A stretch of 34,407 bases of DNA from Clostridia bacterium (GCA_017628755.1 JAGBYM010000035.1:1-34407), one strand, 5' to 3'; positions 1 through 8,981 are shown, counted from the first letter of the stretch. Numbers and translations are program-made. Notes: generated from the letters alone by a model not told the origin.

Positions 1-33
1 CATTAAGAATTATCTTAAGGTAAACGGTGCAAA

Positions 34-1101
34 ATGAGAAGCCTGATCGATATTTTTGATTTGAGTGTTGAGGAAGTAAACGGACTTCTTGACACCGCTG
101 ACGATATTATCGCCAACCCCGCAAAATATTCGACCGCTTGCCACGGCAAAAAGATTGCGACGCTCTTTTTCGAGCCCTCGACCAGAACCCGACTCTCCTT
201 TGAGGCGGCAATGATCGAGCTCGGCGGAAACGTCCTCGGCTTTGAGGCGGGCGGAAACTCCTCCTCCTCCAAGGGCGAAAGCGTTGCGGATACCGCGCGC
301 GTCGTTTCCTGCTATGCCGACATCATCGCGATGCGCCATCCCCTCGCAGGAAGCGCGTACGTTGCGTCGAAGAATGCTTCGATCCCCGTTATCAACGCGG
401 GCGACGGATCGCACAGCCATCCCACCCAGACTCTTGCCGATCTCTGCACCATCCGCCGCCACAAGGGCAAGTTCGACGGACTCACCGTCGGCTTCTGCGG
501 CGACCTCAAGTACGGCAGAACCGTTCATTCGCTCATCCAGGCGCTCTCGCGCTACACGGGCATCAAGATCGTGCTCATCTCCCCGAAGGAGCTGAAGCTC
601 CCCGAGTACGTCAAGTACGAGACGATCAAGGCGAACGGCATGGAGTATTACGAGACCGAGTCGATGACCGAGGTCATCGGCGACCTCGACGTGCTCTACA
701 TGACCCGCATCCAGCACGAGCGTTTCGCAAGCGAGGAGGAATACCTCCGCCTGAAGGACAGCTATGTTCTCGATATGGCAAAGATGGAGGGTGCCAAGAG
801 CGACCTCATCGTTCTCCATCCGCTGCCCAGAGTTAACGAGATTAGCACCGCAGTCGATAAGGACCCCCGCGCGTGCTATTTCGAGCAGGTACTTAACGCA
901 AAATATATGAGAATGGCGCTCATTCTCAAGCTTCTTGCCGAGAAGGACACCGAAATGCCCGAGACCGACGCCGAATACCGCGAAGATCTCACATGCGATA
1001 ACAAGGGCTGTATCGTCACAACCGAGCAGGAGCTCCCCCACCTCTTCCGCAAGGGCGCCGACGGCAAATACCGCTGCCTCTACTGCGAGCATAGAGATTA
1101 A
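34..1101 (+). CDS. pyrB: aspartate carbamoyltransferase catalytic chain with fused C-terminal zinc finger
   Basis: This enzyme joins carbamoyl phosphate and L-aspartate to make carbamoyl-aspartate, the committed step of pyrimidine synthesis, in the cytoplasm. The carbamoyl-phosphate signature FFEPSTRTR lies at residues 45-53, followed by HPTQTLADL and HPLPRVNEI, all typical of ATCase. The protein is 355 residues, about 45 longer than a usual catalytic chain. The extra tail carries C321-x4-C326-x21-C348-x2-C351, ending CLYCEH. This closely matches the zinc-binding domain of the regulatory chain PyrI (C-x4-C-x22-C-x2-C), but the allosteric nucleotide-binding domain of PyrI is absent. No separate pyrI follows, and a terminator lies directly downstream. 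The start at 34 has a weak upstream AAGG (17-20) with long spacing. The promoter lies outside the window. The family call is firm; the PyrI-like reading of the tail is inferred from Cys spacing. Confidence 0.96.
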   Translation: MRSLIDIFDLSVEEVNGLLDTADDIIANPAKYSTACHGKKIATLFFEPSTRTRLSFEAAMIELGGNVLGFEAGGNSSSSKGESVADTARVVSCYADIIAMRHPLAGSAYVASKNASIPVINAGDGSHSHPTQTLADLCTIRRHKGKFDGLTVGFCGDLKYGRTVHSLIQALSRYTGIKIVLISPKELKLPEYVKYETIKANGMEYYETESMTEVIGDLDVLYMTRIQHERFASEEEYLRLKDSYVLDMAKMEGAKSDLIVLHPLPRVNEISTAVDKDPRACYFEQVLNAKYMRMALILKLLAEKDTEMPETDAEYREDLTCDNKGCIVTTEQELPHLFRKGADGKYRCLYCEHRD

Positions 1102-1112
1102 ATTTCATAAAC

Positions 1113-1143
1113 AAAAACAGCATCCTCGCGGATGCTGTTTTTT
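1113..1143 (+). terminator. rho-independent terminator after pyrB
   Basis: A 12-bp stem AAAACAGCATCC / GGATGCTGTTTT (1114-1125 with 1130-1141) has a TCGC loop and runs into T residues. It closes the pyrB transcript and separates it from the LuxR-type gene. Confidence 0.9.
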
Positions 1144-1331
1144 GATTGAAAACGAAAGTTTTCTTCCTTATTAATATATATAGCGCATTTTAGCGATCTT
1201 TGCGAAGGAGTCGGTCGGCGATGATTTCGATACAGTTTTGATCGTCGGGCTAAAGGGATGCGGTCTTGGAGGTGAGACGGGACATTTTCTTGACAAAAAA
1301 TCTCGAATATCAACTAATGCCATCAAACACC

Positions 1332-1360
1332 TTGATTTTTTATAAAAAATATGGTACAAT
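1332..1360 (+). promoter_or_regulatory. sigma-A-type promoter of the membrane LuxR-type gene
   Basis: TTGATT (1332-1337), a 17-bp spacer, and TACAAT (1355-1360) preceded by TGG, giving an extended -10. It sits 38 bp upstream of the start codon at 1399. The preceding 1144-1330 stretch shows no convincing gene. Confidence 0.75.
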
Positions 1361-1398
1361 ATAGGGTACGTATGAGTTTTTAAGCGGGAGGTGAGCCT

Positions 1399-2352
1399 AT
1401 GACAATTGAATATCTTATTTGCTTTCTGGCGTCGATCGGCTTGCTGATCGCATATGCGCTGATGGTAAAGAATAAGGAATTCTGGCTGACGATGCTTTTT
1501 GGCTGTGTTCCGGTAGTTAATCTCGGCTATACGCTTCTGGCAGCGGCAAATACGGTTGAGTTCGCAGTGCTCGCAAACGACATAGCCTACCTCGGCAGCG
1601 TTTTTCTTTCGATGTGCATGCTCCTGACCATCGTCCGCCTTTGCGGATTCAACATCAAACGCAAGCACGTCATTATCTGCCTCTCTCTCGGTGTTGTCAT
1701 GTTCGCCGTTATCGCAAGCTCACCGATGATTCCCCTTTACTACAAGAGCGTCAGCCTCGAAACGGTTGACGGATCGGCAAAGCTTGTTAAGGAATATGGC
1801 GTACTGCATAACGCGTATCTCGTATACCTCGTCGGATATTTTACTGCAATGATCGTGGCGATCGTACATTCGGTAAAGGTCGGGAAGATCGGAAAGCCGA
1901 AGTTCGCGGGATTCATCGCGGGAGTCGTATGCGGAAATATAGTAGTGTGGCTGTTTGAGAAATTTATCGATTGGAATTACGAATTCCTTTCGGTGACTTA
2001 CATAATCTCAGAGCTTCTGCTTCTTTTGGTCTACTGGATGATGCAGGACTACATTCACGTGAGCAAGATCCCCGAGCTTTTACATGAGTCACGGCGTCAG
2101 GCACCCGTTGATATCGCAACGATGACGGTTGAGGAGAAAATAATTAAGGTTCTTTCCTTCCTGAATGCGGGCGAAATACTCGCGGCGCGCGAACGCCAGA
2201 TATTGGAAATGGTTCTCCAAAACAAAAAGAGAAAAGAAATTGCCGACGAGCTGTGCCTCTCGGAAAACACCATCAAGACCTACACGAGAACGCTGTATGG
2301 TAAGCTGGGTGTAAGCTCACGAGAGGAGCTTTATGCATTGCTAATTAAATAA
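1399..2352 (+). CDS. seven-helix membrane protein with C-terminal LuxR-type HTH regulator
   Basis: Residues 1 to about 215 contain about seven hydrophobic segments, a layout like the 7TM sensor region of some histidine kinases. A C-terminal LuxR/GerE helix-turn-helix (about residues 258-317) reads AARERQILEMV, then KEIADELCLSENTIKTY and LYGKLGVSSREEL, with the conserved DNA-recognition helix pattern. It is therefore a one-component membrane-bound transcription regulator, with no receiver domain or kinase partner next to it. GGGAGG at 1386-1391 is 7 bases before ATG 1399. It has its own promoter and terminator. The next transcription unit begins with phased CACCCC boxes at the right place for a LuxR-type activator, so that operon is its likely target (inference). 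The sensed signal is unknown. Confidence 0.85.
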   Translation: MTIEYLICFLASIGLLIAYALMVKNKEFWLTMLFGCVPVVNLGYTLLAAANTVEFAVLANDIAYLGSVFLSMCMLLTIVRLCGFNIKRKHVIICLSLGVVMFAVIASSPMIPLYYKSVSLETVDGSAKLVKEYGVLHNAYLVYLVGYFTAMIVAIVHSVKVGKIGKPKFAGFIAGVVCGNIVVWLFEKFIDWNYEFLSVTYIISELLLLLVYWMMQDYIHVSKIPELLHESRRQAPVDIATMTVEEKIIKVLSFLNAGEILAARERQILEMVLQNKKRKEIADELCLSENTIKTYTRTLYGKLGVSSREELYALLIK

Positions 2353-2361
2353 TCGTCTTTT

Positions 2362-2392
2362 GGGCGGCAGAGTGCATCTGCCGTCCTTTTTT
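2362..2392 (+). terminator. rho-independent terminator after the LuxR-type gene
   Basis: A 10-bp stem GGGCGGCAGA / TCTGCCGTCC (2362-2371 with 2377-2386), a five-base loop and six T residues. It shows that the downstream genes need their own promoter. Confidence 0.92.
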
Positions 2393-2411
2393 GCGCTCAA
2401 AATCATTCCCT

Positions 2412-2488
2412 CACCCTTTTTTCACCCCTAATTTAGCGGTTTTCACCCCTTTGGGGTGTACCGAACATATATATAAATATGGTAAAAT
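2412..2488 (+). promoter_or_regulatory. promoter with helically phased CACCCC boxes, probable activator site
   Basis: CACCC at 2412, CACCCC at 2423 and CACCCC at 2444 are spaced 11 and 21 bases, one and two DNA turns. The last pairs with GGGGTG (2453-2458) to form the dyad CACCCC-TTT-GGGGTG. Downstream, TAAAAT (2483-2488) is preceded by TGG (extended -10), while no recognisable -35 box exists. The dyad is centred about 44 bases before the expected transcription start. That is the classic place for a LuxR-type activator overlapping the -35 region. The link to the upstream regulator is inferred. Confidence 0.6.
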
Positions 2489-2542
2489 GTAGCCAAGATA
2501 TAATCCGGAAGTCTCTAAACTGAAAAAACGGAGGTGGTGAGC

Positions 2543-2980
2543 GTGACCGACAAGCGCATTTTGTTCGGTGATTTTGAGTTTCCGAGGACAAACGGACTGG
2601 AGTATCTTTTAAATGAGGAAAAGCTTGTTACCGACTATCTGTTCGTCAACGAGCCACACGAAAGGTTTTCGATGTACTTTGAGGAAGGATTTCCGATCTT
2701 TGCCGTACCCGAAAACAGCGAGCGACCGTATTGCTTATTCGAGATGAAGAGCGATGGCAGAAAGATCAAATTTTTCTGCCCCGAAAAGCACACGAATATT
2801 GATACGGTGGTTTGGTACTTCTACGTGGAGCTACTTGACGAGAGAGGTGTAGTCCACGGTCTGCCCGGACAGGTCAGAGTCGGTATGCGTGACTTCAGGT
2901 CCGAGCTGGCAAAAGGTAAACCAAAATTCATCGAGGTTTTAGAAAATATCACCTTGAACACAACGGCTACTACAGCCTGA
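2543..2980 (+). CDS. conserved-looking protein of unknown function, 145 residues
   Basis: I do not recognise a family. The frame is open from GTG 2534, but GGAGG at 2530-2534 is correctly spaced (8 bases) only for GTG 2543, which I take as the start. The product is acidic and soluble, without a signal peptide or membrane segment. It has several aromatic-rich strands, suggesting a small beta-rich cytoplasmic protein. It is the first gene after the phased-box promoter and is followed 33 bases later by the giant dockerin protein, so the two probably share a transcript. It could be a dedicated cytoplasmic partner or an unrelated passenger; the sequence does not decide. Confidence 0.7.
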   Translation: MTDKRILFGDFEFPRTNGLEYLLNEEKLVTDYLFVNEPHERFSMYFEEGFPIFAVPENSERPYCLFEMKSDGRKIKFFCPEKHTNIDTVVWYFYVELLDERGVVHGLPGQVRVGMRDFRSELAKGKPKFIEVLENITLNTTATTA

Positions 2981-3013
2981 ACACATTCTCAGAACGAGAA
3001 AGGAGAAATGACA

Positions 3014-6000
3014 ATGAAAACGAAAAGATTTTTGGCATTATTACTGAGTGTAGTTATGGCGCTCGGTATGATGCCCTTGACGGCAGTTCACGCGCACGCT
3101 GAGGAGTACTCGTGGAATCCTAATGCCACTATGACGCTTAAATGCGGAGACGATGTGGTAGAACCCAAGGAGGTCATCGAAACTGCTGACACCAAGATGA
3201 AGGTGTATCAGATAAATTCGATTTCGGATTATACTCTGACGACCTCGGCTGATAACGATTATGCCGTTATGTTTGAGGTCAATTGGTCTGTGATCTCGGA
3301 GGATGAGTACGGTTACAAGAACTATGACTACGAGATGACCGTAACCCTTGATAATGTGACGATCCGCACTTACAACCCCCGTGTAGATCAAAACGAGAAA
3401 ATTCACGCGGCTATGACATTCTCGGATGAGAAATGCGAGGAGAGATACGAAACCCTCAACATTCAGCTTGTGGGCAACAATACAGTAGAGCTGCTGGGCG
3501 TCAAGGACGATATGGCAGAAGATAGATGGAGCGCGGTCTCCTTCATCGGCCCTAATACCGTAATCAAGGGCGAAGGTACACTTAACGCTACATCCCGTTA
3601 TAGCAATGCGGTAGGTGCGGTAAGCGCACTGTACACCGAAAACTCGGTTGGACTGTATGATACAGTTACCCTTAATGCTGCCGCTGACGTAAAGGCTAAG
3701 GAAGCTGACACACTCATCGGTGATGGACTTTACTTTGACGACTATGAATTTATCATGGAAGCGGGAACTACCACCAACATTAAAGCCTCAGGCTCGGGTA
3801 TTATGCACGGCACACAACATGTACGCGCAGAATGGCTTAACAATATGCATATTGATGGCGATCTGGACATTCGTGCTGCCGATTACGGTATAAGCTGGCA
3901 GTCGGGCGGTATCAATATGGGTGACGGATCACATCTGATCATCAAGGGCCTTAGCGATGCTTCTGCTCCTAACGTTGGCATTCTTGTAAGACGCGGCGTT
4001 GTTGTCGGCGCAGGATGTACGCTTGAGGTTGACGCGCTCGGCTCGGCAATTTCCTGTCGAGCTGTTACCACCGCCAACCCTTCCTCACCGCTGATCGTGG
4101 GTATAAATTCGGTAGTGGAGCTGAGCGGCTCCGTAGACTCCAACGTATTCGTTCTTGATTGCGGCACAACGCTTGCGGGAACCAATAACGTTGTGAGCGG
4201 CAACGGCGAGGAATGGTTCGGAGAAAGATATCCTGTTTCTGAGCTTATGCTGGAGGAAGGCGCAAAGCTTACCATCAACGCCGGCTATCTTGCATTGCGC
4301 GCTGCTACAATGGAACTGAAAAACGGTTCCGAGCTGGATATCAGGACAGAAAAATATCCTGAATCTGAAAATGTGGAAGAAAGCATGGCCGTATATATTT
4401 CGACCAGCCGGAGCTACGTCCGCAACGGTGCTAAGCTTAATATTGAGGTGGCCTCGGATTATGCGATCTACGGATTTACAGGTCTCTATCTTGAGAGCAA
4501 CAAGGTATACCTCAAGTCTGCAGACAAAGCACTCTATTCCGGTCTCGGTATGTACCGCGGCACAGATCCGGTAATCTATACCTTTGAAAGCGACGACGGC
4601 ATAAACTGGATTCCCTTTGCCAATAAGAATTCCAAGCCCTATTTCACAACCGAAGAACCCGCAACACATATCTGCGCCGCATCCCGCACCGCAAATACGT
4701 ACAGCGACAAGGTGTGGACACCGATTGAAAGCGAATATAAGCACACAGCCAAGTGTATTTACTGCGCGGCAGACATCGTTGCCGACTGTCAGTGGGACAG
4801 AGGCGTTTGGTATTATAGCGGCGGAGTTGATACGCTGAAATTCGAATGTGAGATCTGCGAGAGGGAAAGATTTTCCGACGTTGAATATCACAGCCACGTT
4901 TTTGAGAAGTGGACTCCTGTTATGGGTGATAATTATCTCAAGCACGAAAGCACTTGCACAGTGGAAGGCTGCGGCGCAAGCACTGAGGAGTACTGCTCCG
5001 GATATTACACTGACGAGTACCACGTATCTCTGAACACCCTTCGTCAGGATTGCACAAAGTGCGGCCAGTACACCACTCGTGAGATAGACACCTCTGCAGT
5101 CGAGATCGCGCACATAGAAGCAAAGCCCGCTACCTGTGGTGAAGTGGGTAACACAGAATTTTGGATCTGCGGTCACTGTAACAAATATTTCTCCGACGAA
5201 AGCTGTCAGCATGAAGTTGCACCTGCACAGGTCTATATCAGTCCTGAAGAGCATAAATACGTAAACAACACGTGCTCCAACTGCGGACATGAGATAAAAT
5301 CGGCACGCTTTGAACAATCTATGGACGATACGTTCAGCAGTGATGACCGCTATCTTTACGTGCTGATCGGTATAGGAAGCGATGGCAAGCTGTATGCTAT
5401 GGGTGAAGCAACAGCTGACGGCAGACGCTACGGTGTTGAGATTCCGAATGCACAGATAGATGAAAACGGAATAATCACACTTAAATCCGATCAGGCGGAA
5501 TTCATGGATTTCGAATACTACTTCGAAAACGGGTCGGGTGCTTCTGTAACAAGCACATTTATGGTAGACGGAAACTATATGACCGCACGTTACGGTAAGA
5601 TTTATACCTTCCCGCAGGATCGCCTTGACGATAAGAATAACCCCAGGCCCTTCTCTTTCAGATTCAAGAGCTATAGCGGCGAGAGCTCTCTCGGTTACGT
5701 TGACTGTGATCTTTACGATCCTTCCAACTACAGCCATACTCACGAATATATAACCTTCAATCCCGAAACGCATTATTTCGAGGCTTGTGAGGATAGACAG
5801 TATACTGTTTATCTCTACCGACAGGTATGCGATCACGAAGATATATACTTAACACATTCGACTCCCGTTGCGCCCACCTGTACTGAGCAGGGCTTCAGCG
5901 GAGATTTCTGGGAGTGCACAATGTGTTACAAGATATTCACAGACAAGAGCTGCAGCACCGAGCTTGTGCTTCCCGATTACTGCTATGATATAATCGAGTA

Positions 6001-8713
6001 TTATCAGATTGATGCACTCGGTCACAGCTTCAACTCCGAAGGTGTTTGTAAAAACTGCGGAATGAAGCGTCCCGTGTACAAACCCGTTACTTCTCTTGAG
6101 CAGTTTGATCAGCTGAGCGATGATGCTTATTACATTATTGTTTTCAAGGACGGAGAGAAAACTTACGCAGCATTTCTTCCCGACCTTGACCACGTTAACG
6201 ATCCTCTCTTTGCGGATATCAACGGCAACGGCATCGTCGATATGATGGAGACTGATGCAAACGCAAACGGAATTCCCGATTGTATTGAAAGCTATATCGA
6301 CGAATACTGGGGCAGCGTTGACTACAATGAGGACGGAATCAAATCCGTTGAAGAGTACAACGAAGCGATCGGTTGGAGGGACGATGATGAAGACGTTGAT
6401 GCAGATGACTACAAGCTCTTCTTTGAGGAGCGTATGTATTGGGATCTGTATTACGAATATGAAAACCAAGCATACGATGTGCCAAATATTGTCGAAGTAA
6501 CCGTTGCTCCCGACGGCTCGATTACAATCATTGATGAGGGCGCAATGGAGTTCCAGATGATGCCTTCCGGTGTTTGGGGCGGTCAAGAGCATGATGATTC
6601 CGAACTGGAATACGAAAACATAAAAGAGACCGATCGTCTCCGCGCCGCTTGGGTTCCGAACTGGTGGATCGCCAACTACGGTACGATGGGCGAATACGGC
6701 GAAGAGCATTTTCTTACTCAGAACAGATGCTTCGGTGACCGCAATATGCCCGGTGTTATCGATAACAAGAACTGGAGAATCAGCTTTAACGAAGACGGCA
6801 CCGCTCTGCTCGTCAGCACCTGGACGACCTTTGAAGATTCCGCCGCGCTTCAGCTTGTAAAATACACCGATGAAAACGGCAACGAGCGCCTCACGATGAT
6901 TGGTTGTTATGGCGAACTGTGGCAGTACAGCGATATTCTTTCGAACTGTACAGTAATCAGCGGAGCATACCTCTACGCTTCCGAGCCCGCGTTCGATCAC
7001 GAACACGTATGGGGTCCTTGGGCGAATGACGAAGTTGCCGAGACCCACACTCGCAGATGTACCGTTGAAGGCTGCGATAAGAAACAGACCGAAAATCATA
7101 ATTGGGATAACGGAGTGCAGACAGAAGCTCCTACCTGCACCGAACCCGGCACGAAACTTTATACCTGTCCCGACTGTAAAGCCACCAAGACCGAACCTAT
7201 CCCCGCTCTTGATCACGATTGGGGCGAGTGGACTTACGATAGCGTAGATTCTCACATTCGCCATTGTAAGAGAGAAAACTGCAATGCCGAGGACTTTGGC
7301 GGTCACGAATGGGGCGATTGGGTAAGTGTGGACGCAAACACTCACAAAATGACCTGCTCTATCTGTAGCGGTTATCAGACTGACGATCACGACTTTGATA
7401 ACGGTGTTGTGACTCAAGAGCCTACCGAATGGGAAGCCGGTATCAAAACCTATACCTGCGGTATTTGCTCTCACACCAAGACCGAGCCTATTGACAAGCT
7501 GGTGCACGAATGTATTTGGTCTGATTGGTATCCGAACGGTGACGAAAACCACAAGCGTGACTGCTTGGATGATAACTGCGATAAGTTCGAAACCGAGGAT
7601 CACGAGTGGGATGACGGTGTAATCACCACAGAGCCCACCTGTAAGGAAAAGGGTGTTAAGACATTTACTTGTCAGGTCTGTATGCATACAAGAACAGAGG
7701 ACGTTCCTACCACAGACCATGAGTTCGGCGATTGGACTCCTAACAATGACGGAAAGACACACAGCCGTTTCTGTAATTGTTCCGAATCTGAAACCGAAAA
7801 TCATAAATTTGATGATGGTGAAGTAACTCAAGCTCCTACTCACGAAGCTGTGGGAGAGAAGAAATACACTTGTTCCGATTGCGGATATTTCTACACCGAG
7901 GATATTCCCGCGCTTACGGAACACGAATGGGGTGAATGGGTAATCAACAAGCTTGATAATTCTACCCACATCCGCTTCTGTATCTGCAACGAAAGCCAGA
8001 CCGCGCCTCATAACTTTGACGAGGGCGTAGTTACCACCGAGGCAACGCATACGTCCAAGGGCGTTAAGACCTTCACCTGCGGCGATTGCGGATACACCTA
8101 CGACGAAGAGATTCCTACAACTCCCGATCACGAGTGGACGAATTGGTCTCCTAACGGCGACGGAACACATACAAGAGCTTGCCGTTGTAATGCAAATGAG
8201 ACCAAGGATTGTACTTATGACGATGGTGTTGTGACAGAAGAGCCTACTCACGTTGAACCCGGCACAAAGCTCTTTACCTGTACCGTTTGCGGTCACACCT
8301 ATGAAAAAGACATTCCTGCTCTCACAGAGCACGAATGGGGTGAATGGGTAGTCAATAAGGTTGACGAGGCTAATACTCATATCAGATTCTGTATCTGTAA
8401 CGAAAGCGAGACCGCGTCTCATAACTTTGATAACGGAGAGATGCTTGAGCGTCCTACCACGGATAGCACCGGACTTGCAAGATATACTTGCGCCGACTGC
8501 GGTTACAGCTGCGAAAAGGAGCTCCCCGTTCTCAAGAATCCTGACGTTGACGGCGACGGCGAGATTGCAGAGAAGGATGCTGAAGAGATTCTCGAGTTTA
8601 TCGTTGCTCCCGAGGCGGAGGCTGATACAGAGGGGCTTGACATTGATGGCGACGGAGACGTTGATGTCAGAGACGTTGCGATGATCCTTCCTTATATTAC
8701 TACAAATAATTAA
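3014..8713 (+). CDS. giant secreted surface protein: beta-helix-like domain, Cys repeats, Ca-binding region, C-terminal dockerin
   Basis: The frame is open from ATG 3008. AGGAG (3001-3005) sits 8 bases before ATG 3014, which begins a clean signal peptide (MKTKRFLALLLS, then hydrophobic core and AHA cleavage region), giving 1,899 residues. About residues 30-560 have short repeating strands (VTLDNVTI, IKGEGTLNA, LYTENSV) like right-handed beta-helix carbohydrate-binding domains of the DUF4353/Cthe_2159 sort (inference). Next come Cys-rich modules with paired CxxC. A calcium-binding-like stretch DINGNGIVD...DANANGIPD follows at about 6217-6285. Then come about seven 70-residue repeats with HxWGxW, CxxxxC and YTCxxCG (about 6995-8530). 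The last 58 residues are a type I dockerin with two loops, DVDGDGEIAEKD and DIDGDGDVDVRD. It probably docks onto a cohesin, possibly one of the next two proteins. No catalytic domain is recognised. Confidence 0.88.
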   Translation: MKTKRFLALLLSVVMALGMMPLTAVHAHAEEYSWNPNATMTLKCGDDVVEPKEVIETADTKMKVYQINSISDYTLTTSADNDYAVMFEVNWSVISEDEYGYKNYDYEMTVTLDNVTIRTYNPRVDQNEKIHAAMTFSDEKCEERYETLNIQLVGNNTVELLGVKDDMAEDRWSAVSFIGPNTVIKGEGTLNATSRYSNAVGAVSALYTENSVGLYDTVTLNAAADVKAKEADTLIGDGLYFDDYEFIMEAGTTTNIKASGSGIMHGTQHVRAEWLNNMHIDGDLDIRAADYGISWQSGGINMGDGSHLIIKGLSDASAPNVGILVRRGVVVGAGCTLEVDALGSAISCRAVTTANPSSPLIVGINSVVELSGSVDSNVFVLDCGTTLAGTNNVVSGNGEEWFGERYPVSELMLEEGAKLTINAGYLALRAATMELKNGSELDIRTEKYPESENVEESMAVYISTSRSYVRNGAKLNIEVASDYAIYGFTGLYLESNKVYLKSADKALYSGLGMYRGTDPVIYTFESDDGINWIPFANKNSKPYFTTEEPATHICAASRTANTYSDKVWTPIESEYKHTAKCIYCAADIVADCQWDRGVWYYSGGVDTLKFECEICERERFSDVEYHSHVFEKWTPVMGDNYLKHESTCTVEGCGASTEEYCSGYYTDEYHVSLNTLRQDCTKCGQYTTREIDTSAVEIAHIEAKPATCGEVGNTEFWICGHCNKYFSDESCQHEVAPAQVYISPEEHKYVNNTCSNCGHEIKSARFEQSMDDTFSSDDRYLYVLIGIGSDGKLYAMGEATADGRRYGVEIPNAQIDENGIITLKSDQAEFMDFEYYFENGSGASVTSTFMVDGNYMTARYGKIYTFPQDRLDDKNNPRPFSFRFKSYSGESSLGYVDCDLYDPSNYSHTHEYITFNPETHYFEACEDRQYTVYLYRQVCDHEDIYLTHSTPVAPTCTEQGFSGDFWECTMCYKIFTDKSCSTELVLPDYCYDIIEYYQIDALGHSFNSEGVCKNCGMKRPVYKPVTSLEQFDQLSDDAYYIIVFKDGEKTYAAFLPDLDHVNDPLFADINGNGIVDMMETDANANGIPDCIESYIDEYWGSVDYNEDGIKSVEEYNEAIGWRDDDEDVDADDYKLFFEERMYWDLYYEYENQAYDVPNIVEVTVAPDGSITIIDEGAMEFQMMPSGVWGGQEHDDSELEYENIKETDRLRAAWVPNWWIANYGTMGEYGEEHFLTQNRCFGDRNMPGVIDNKNWRISFNEDGTALLVSTWTTFEDSAALQLVKYTDENGNERLTMIGCYGELWQYSDILSNCTVISGAYLYASEPAFDHEHVWGPWANDEVAETHTRRCTVEGCDKKQTENHNWDNGVQTEAPTCTEPGTKLYTCPDCKATKTEPIPALDHDWGEWTYDSVDSHIRHCKRENCNAEDFGGHEWGDWVSVDANTHKMTCSICSGYQTDDHDFDNGVVTQEPTEWEAGIKTYTCGICSHTKTEPIDKLVHECIWSDWYPNGDENHKRDCLDDNCDKFETEDHEWDDGVITTEPTCKEKGVKTFTCQVCMHTRTEDVPTTDHEFGDWTPNNDGKTHSRFCNCSESETENHKFDDGEVTQAPTHEAVGEKKYTCSDCGYFYTEDIPALTEHEWGEWVINKLDNSTHIRFCICNESQTAPHNFDEGVVTTEATHTSKGVKTFTCGDCGYTYDEEIPTTPDHEWTNWSPNGDGTHTRACRCNANETKDCTYDDGVVTEEPTHVEPGTKLFTCTVCGHTYEKDIPALTEHEWGEWVVNKVDEANTHIRFCICNESETASHNFDNGEMLERPTTDSTGLARYTCADCGYSCEKELPVLKNPDVDGDGEIAEKDAEEILEFIVAPEAEADTEGLDIDGDGDVDVRDVAMILPYITTNN
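6995..8533 (+). repeat. about seven tandem 70-residue Cys/Trp repeats within the dockerin protein
   Basis: Each unit reads HxWGxW, then HxRxCxxxxC, ExHxWDxGV, PT, GxKxYTCxxCG and TEDIPxL. One extra unit is only a half copy. The units starting near 7920 and 8327 are very similar, including RFCICNES, suggesting recent copying. The paired Cys suggest small metal-binding or disulfide-stapled stalk modules. Confidence 0.8.
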
Positions 8714-8726
8714 TCGAAAAATCTCA

Positions 8727-8758
8727 CGGGGCATACGGACCGCTGTCTATATGCCCCG
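8727..8758 (+). other. hairpin after the dockerin gene, doubtful terminator
   Basis: The stem CGGGGCATA / TATGCCCCG (8727-8735 with 8750-8758) has a 14-base loop but no T tract follows. It may be a processing or stability hairpin rather than a true rho-independent terminator. Confidence 0.45.
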
Positions 8759-8826
8759 GGGAAAGCAAAATTGTTATGAATGGCAATTATTGGATTGGGA
8801 AATTATAAATTATTTTTTAAAATCTA

Positions 8827-8855
8827 TTGACTTTTGAGTGAAAAACTGATATAAT
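8827..8855 (+). promoter_or_regulatory. promoter of the cohesin operon
   Basis: TTGACT (8827-8832), 17-bp spacer, TATAAT (8850-8855) preceded by TGA (extended -10). It lies 127 bases before the start codon, leaving a long leader. Confidence 0.82.
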
Positions 8856-8861
8856 TATCAA

Positions 8862-8970
8862 AGATATACGTATTTGACAATGGATAACTATTTGTCAAGT
8901 CGCAAATGACTGATTTTTGCCGCAAAAAAGGAAGCTTTTTGCGGTCTATCGGCATCTTAATTTAAAGGAG
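8862..8970 (+). promoter_or_regulatory. structured 5' leader of the cohesin operon
   Basis: The roughly 120-base untranslated leader contains two stems: TTGACAA / TTGTCAA (8874-8880 with 8892-8898) and CCGCAAAAA / TTTTTGCGG (8920-8928 with 8936-8944). It ends in AAAGGAG (8964-8970). It matches no riboswitch class that I recognise. It could be an mRNA-stabilising or regulatory leader. Confidence 0.4.
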
Positions 8971-8981
8971 CGTATATTAAA

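Noticed and set aside
1183-1341. A short plus-strand open stretch with coding-like composition (DTVLIVGLKGCGLGGETG).
   Set aside because: It has no start codon or ribosome site, about 50 codons and no recognised family. It could be a relic of a lost gene but cannot be supported.
4085-5836. A 583-codon minus-strand frame inside the giant dockerin gene.
   Set aside because: The plus-strand protein is continuous with clear domains, and the minus frame has no recognisable motif or start signal.
5849-8734. A 961-codon minus-strand frame opposite the dockerin protein.
   Set aside because: It is a shadow of the repeat-rich plus-strand gene, with no ribosome site or domain sense.
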